Below, piece by piece: positions 5,664 through 7,705 of a stretch of DNA of 7,705 nt. A model generated the notes under the pieces. It ran no database searches and was not told where the DNA came from. It saw only the letters and a list, made by a program, of their open reading frames with translations. The DNA comes from Caldilineaceae bacterium (lineage in GTDB: Bacteria; Chloroflexota; Anaerolineae; Caldilineales; Caldilineaceae): NCBI GenBank assembly GCA_026645635.1, contig JAPKMV010000144.1:1-7705 (forward strand), given 5' to 3'. Every line of letters starts with the position of its first letter. The first letter of the stretch is position 1. The translations under genes were made by a program, and so were the position numbers.

Positions 5664-6461
5664 TCACCGGGCGAACCAGCCCGCCTCAGTCTTAGAGCAT
5701 GCAGAATTCTGCGCCGGGCGGTTGGTGTAGAGTTGAATGTTCTGCACCGAATCCGCCGTGCAGTTCGTCCAACGCACGATGATCGGCTCCATCTGAATCG
5801 AACCCATGTTGGGTGCGTTCCAGGCGCCGTTGGAGACGAAGCAGTTGGACTGGTGGATATTCTGCTGGGCGCAGCGCGTGTAGTCGCCAAACTGGGTCGT
5901 GAGGCTGCCCGGCGGCGGGAACGGCTGCGGCGCTCCTGAATTGGGGTCGGGCGGAGCCGGCGGCGCAGGCGGTGGGGGCGGTGGTGGCGTCGGCCCCTTG
6001 GCCAGCGTCCAGTTGACGAAGAGGTAGGCCGGGCCGGTGAACTGCCGGAACTGAATCACGACCGAGCTGTTGCCCTGGTTGAAGGGAATGTTGTAGACCT
6101 GGGTCTTGCCGCTCAACCCCTGGCCGATGGTGCTCCCCTGCACAACGCCGTTCACGGTCAGTTGGAATTCGTCGTCGGCCGTGATTTGGAATTCGTAGAT
6201 GCCGGCGTAGAAGAAGGCGGAGGTGGAGAGTGTCGCCGTCCAGTTCTGGTTCGGCACGCCGGGCGCCGGCGACGTGTCGCTGCCCCAGTTGAAATTAACC
6301 AGGTTGGTGAACTGGGTGTAGACGGGCGCGCCCTGCCACCCGTTGTTGTTGAAGTACTGCACCGTCCATTGATTGTTGCTCTGCGCGACGGCTGGCGTGG
6401 CGCCGCCCACCGCAGTGAGCATGAGCGCCAGCAGCAGGACGATGTGGATGATTCGCTTCAT
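5664..6461 (-). CDS. Secreted protein: signal peptide, PA14-like beta-sandwich, proline-rich linker, four-cysteine C-terminal region
   Basis: A 265-residue exported protein of unknown function. Residues 1-26 form a signal peptide (MKRIIH, a hydrophobic core, then ATPAVA before Gln27). Residues about 32-154 resemble a PA14-like carbohydrate-binding beta-sandwich: WTVQYFNNNGW, FNWGSDTSPAPGVPNQNW, YAGIYEFQITADDEFQLTVNG and IQFRQFTGPAYLFVNW. The ADDEFQL..NG stretch sits where PA14 domains usually have their Asp-Asp ligand loop. Residues about 157-185 are a proline-rich linker. The last 80 residues have four cysteines (197, 207, 234, 255), which could form two disulfides outside the cell; I do not recognise this part. 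The ATG at 6461 uses AAAGGAG, which overlaps the last codons and stop of the upstream zinc-ribbon gene only 7 nt away, so the two are co-transcribed and probably translationally coupled. Polysaccharide or surface binding is likely but unproven. Confidence 0.8.
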   Translation of the reverse strand: MKRIIHIVLLLALMLTAVGGATPAVAQSNNQWTVQYFNNNGWQGAPVYTQFTNLVNFNWGSDTSPAPGVPNQNWTATLSTSAFFYAGIYEFQITADDEFQLTVNGVVQGSTIGQGLSGKTQVYNIPFNQGNSSVVIQFRQFTGPAYLFVNWTLAKGPTPPPPPPPAPPAPPDPNSGAPQPFPPPGSLTTQFGDYTRCAQQNIHQSNCFVSNGAWNAPNMGSIQMEPIIVRWTNCTADSVQNIQLYTNRPAQNSACSKTEAGWFAR

Positions 6462-6468
6462 AAGTAGG

Positions 6469-6840
6469 TTACTCCTTTGCCGATGGAATGCCGTTTTTCA
6501 GCGGAATAGCGCTCTTGCAGTAAGGACATTGGGCAGCAGTCGGGCCGATCCAGGTGACGGAACTCGCACTGATGGCCGCGCCGCAGGTCGGGCAAGTGGG
6601 CGGGACAGCCATCGCCGCGGCACGCGCGGCGTCCGCTGTTTGCGCCACACTCTCCTGGCGTTTCGCCATGCTCTGCAAGACGGCCTGGGTGATGCCGCTG
6701 ATCGCCACCAGGATCAGGATGCCCGGCCAGAATGATCCCTGCCAAAACAGGATCGCCAGGCCGATCAGCCAGATACCGGATTGGATCGCGCCATAGACGC
6801 CCCTCAGATCGCGTTCTTCGTCGTTGTCGTTGTCAGCCAT
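6469..6840 (-). CDS. Small membrane protein with two transmembrane helices and a C-terminal zinc ribbon
   Basis: A 123-residue protein I cannot name. It has an acidic N-terminus (MADNDNDEERD), a hydrophobic hairpin at about 20-33 and 38-55 joined by a short QGSFWPG turn, an alanine-rich helical stretch at about 56-80, and a zinc-ribbon-like end with two CxxC knuckles: CPTC (Cys83, Cys86) and CPYC (Cys105, Cys108). The ribbon and both termini probably face the cytoplasm. The start chosen is the ATG at 6840, with GGGGGA 7 nt upstream; a TTG at 6855 is also in frame but overlaps that site. It lies 46 nt after the PPC-like gene and 7 nt before the secreted-protein gene, so it is the middle gene of one operon. 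A role in assembling or sensing the neighbouring secreted proteins is only a guess. Confidence 0.75.
   Translation of the reverse strand: MADNDNDEERDLRGVYGAIQSGIWLIGLAILFWQGSFWPGILILVAISGITQAVLQSMAKRQESVAQTADAARAAAMAVPPTCPTCGAAISASSVTWIGPTAAQCPYCKSAIPLKNGIPSAKE
6472..6478 (-). promoter_or_regulatory. Ribosome binding site embedded in the end of the zinc-ribbon gene
   Basis: AAAGGAG on the minus strand overlaps the final Lys-Glu codons, next to the TAA of the zinc-ribbon gene, and lies 10 nt before the ATG of the secreted-protein gene. This arrangement favours translational coupling of the two genes. Confidence 0.6.
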
Positions 6841-6886
6841 CTGCTGTTCCCCCAAGATCAGGTTCGCTGTAGGTCAAAAGAATGGG

Positions 6887-7705
6887 TCATTCTTCGGCCG
6901 GTGGTGCAACAACCGGCGCCAGCAGATCCGGCGTTTCATCGTCGCCGGCGTGCAGCGTCAGCGTGCCGGTGATCGCGTTCTCCGGGTCGAAGCGGCCCAC
7001 CCACACGCCGTAGAGACCTGCCGTCGCAGCGGCAATGTCGATCTGCGGGTTGGCGTTCTCGCCAGCCACCGCTTCGTCGTTGCAAGAGAAGCCGGCATCC
7101 CGTGACAGCACCACCAGCGATGCATCGGCGTCGCCCTCGAAGAAGATGCGCAGGTTTGAAACGTCTGCGTCGAGCCGGACGATGTAATTCGGTTCGGCGG
7201 TGACCAGCCCGGAACAGACGACATCGTCGTGGCTGAAGAGCGCAGCGGGCAGCAGCCCTTCACTCGTCACGTCGGCGGTCAGCGTGTCGCCGTCGGCCAG
7301 CACACCGTCGGGCGTGATGTCCGCGGCGGCGATCAGCGCTTCGGCGGCGGTGGCTTCCTCGGCCTGGATCGGCTCTGCGGCAACGTCGCTGATTGGCGTG
7401 CGCTTGATCAGCGCGCCGGGGTCAAAATTGCCCAGGTTGGTGTCGGTGTTGGCGGAAATGACCAGCAGGATCAACTGGTTTTCGTCGTAGCTGCCCACCC
7501 AGATCTTGTACTCGCCGCTGGCCGGCGTGGGGATGAACACCTGCGGGTCGAGCAGATTGTCGTGGGCGTCGTCGTTGCAGAGGAAGCTCCCGTCGGGCAA
7601 CTGGACCGCCAGCGTCGGGTCGCCGTCGCTGTAGAAGAAGACCTCGACTTCCTCGGGTGTGGCGTCCTCGGCGGCAGCCCAACGCACCACCGCCACCGGG
7701 TTCTC
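6887..7705 (-). CDS. Partial PPC-like repeat protein (5' end outside the window)
   Basis: The reading frame is open to the right edge, so only the last 272 residues are visible. Two copies of a beta-rich unit can be aligned. The first has VEVFFYSDGDPTLAV, then PDGSFLCNDDA, DPQVFI and GEYKIWVGSYD. The second has LRIFFEGDADASLVV, then DAGFSCNDEA, NPQIDI and GLYGVWVGRFD. The pattern of an Asp-x-x-Leu strand, a cysteine followed by NDD/NDE, then G-x-Y-x-x-W-V-G resembles bacterial pre-peptidase C-terminal (PPC) domains found on exported proteins. A low-complexity, Ala/Glu-rich linker of about 40 residues joins the units, and the chain ends in a Pro/Ala/Glu tail (APVVAPPAEE). A signal peptide and any catalytic domain would be upstream of the window. 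It is the first visible gene of the right-hand operon. Its precise function is unknown. Confidence 0.7.
   Translation of the reverse strand, partial: ENPVAVVRWAAAEDATPEEVEVFFYSDGDPTLAVQLPDGSFLCNDDAHDNLLDPQVFIPTPASGEYKIWVGSYDENQLILLVISANTDTNLGNFDPGALIKRTPISDVAAEPIQAEEATAAEALIAAADITPDGVLADGDTLTADVTSEGLLPAALFSHDDVVCSGLVTAEPNYIVRLDADVSNLRIFFEGDADASLVVLSRDAGFSCNDEAVAGENANPQIDIAAATAGLYGVWVGRFDPENAITGTLTLHAGDDETPDLLAPVVAPPAEE

Noticed and set aside
6841..6855. TTG start extending the zinc-ribbon protein by five residues.
   Set aside because: It overlaps the GGGGGA ribosome site that is well spaced for the ATG at 6840.

Overview
The window is GC-rich bacterial DNA with no RNA genes, CRISPR array or phage genes. 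Three things hint at Chloroflexota (Caldilinea/Anaerolineae-like): a secreted PA14-like protein with a proline-rich linker, a PPC-like repeat protein, and intergenic repeats built from GCGGAT-, GCAGAT- and CTCTGCG-type units. This placement is an inference and not firm.

Layout. (1) 62-1049 (+): a zinc-dependent medium-chain dehydrogenase broken by an internal out-of-frame deletion near 275. (2) 1152-2222 (+): an intact, somewhat divergent YchF/OLA1-type P-loop ATPase. (3) 2223-2412: a convergent intergenic stretch with an inverted repeat and a short CCTCTGCG tandem array. (4) 2413-3516 and 3543-4445 (both -): a two-gene operon transcribed leftwards. It encodes a DapA-family lyase/deaminase followed by an enolase-superfamily enzyme that closely resembles cis-3-hydroxy-L-proline dehydratase. 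Together they suggest catabolism of hydroxyproline or a related compound. (5) 4451-5569: a complete 1,119-bp insertion sequence with one DDE transposase gene, 21-bp terminal inverted repeats and TA at both junctions. (6) 5573-5660: an 88-nt imperfect palindrome. (7) 5664-7705 (-): three co-oriented envelope genes, in transcription order a PPC-like repeat protein (5' end outside the window), a two-helix membrane protein with a zinc ribbon, and a secreted PA14-like protein.

The most informative structure is the IS/dapA-like junction. The element sits a few bases upstream of the lyase start codon. Its terminal repeat carries an outward ATG that reads in frame into the lyase, adding seven IS-derived codons. 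Just inside that end is a terminator-like hairpin with a U-rich tail, pointing at the operon. Removing the IS on paper leaves no recognisable promoter or Shine-Dalgarno sequence before the lyase. The catabolic operon is therefore probably silenced or rewired, and sequence beside the IS may have been lost. With the broken dehydrogenase, this points to decay of a local catabolic locus.

I found no clear new defence or mobile system. The least explained part is the three-gene envelope operon at the right end.
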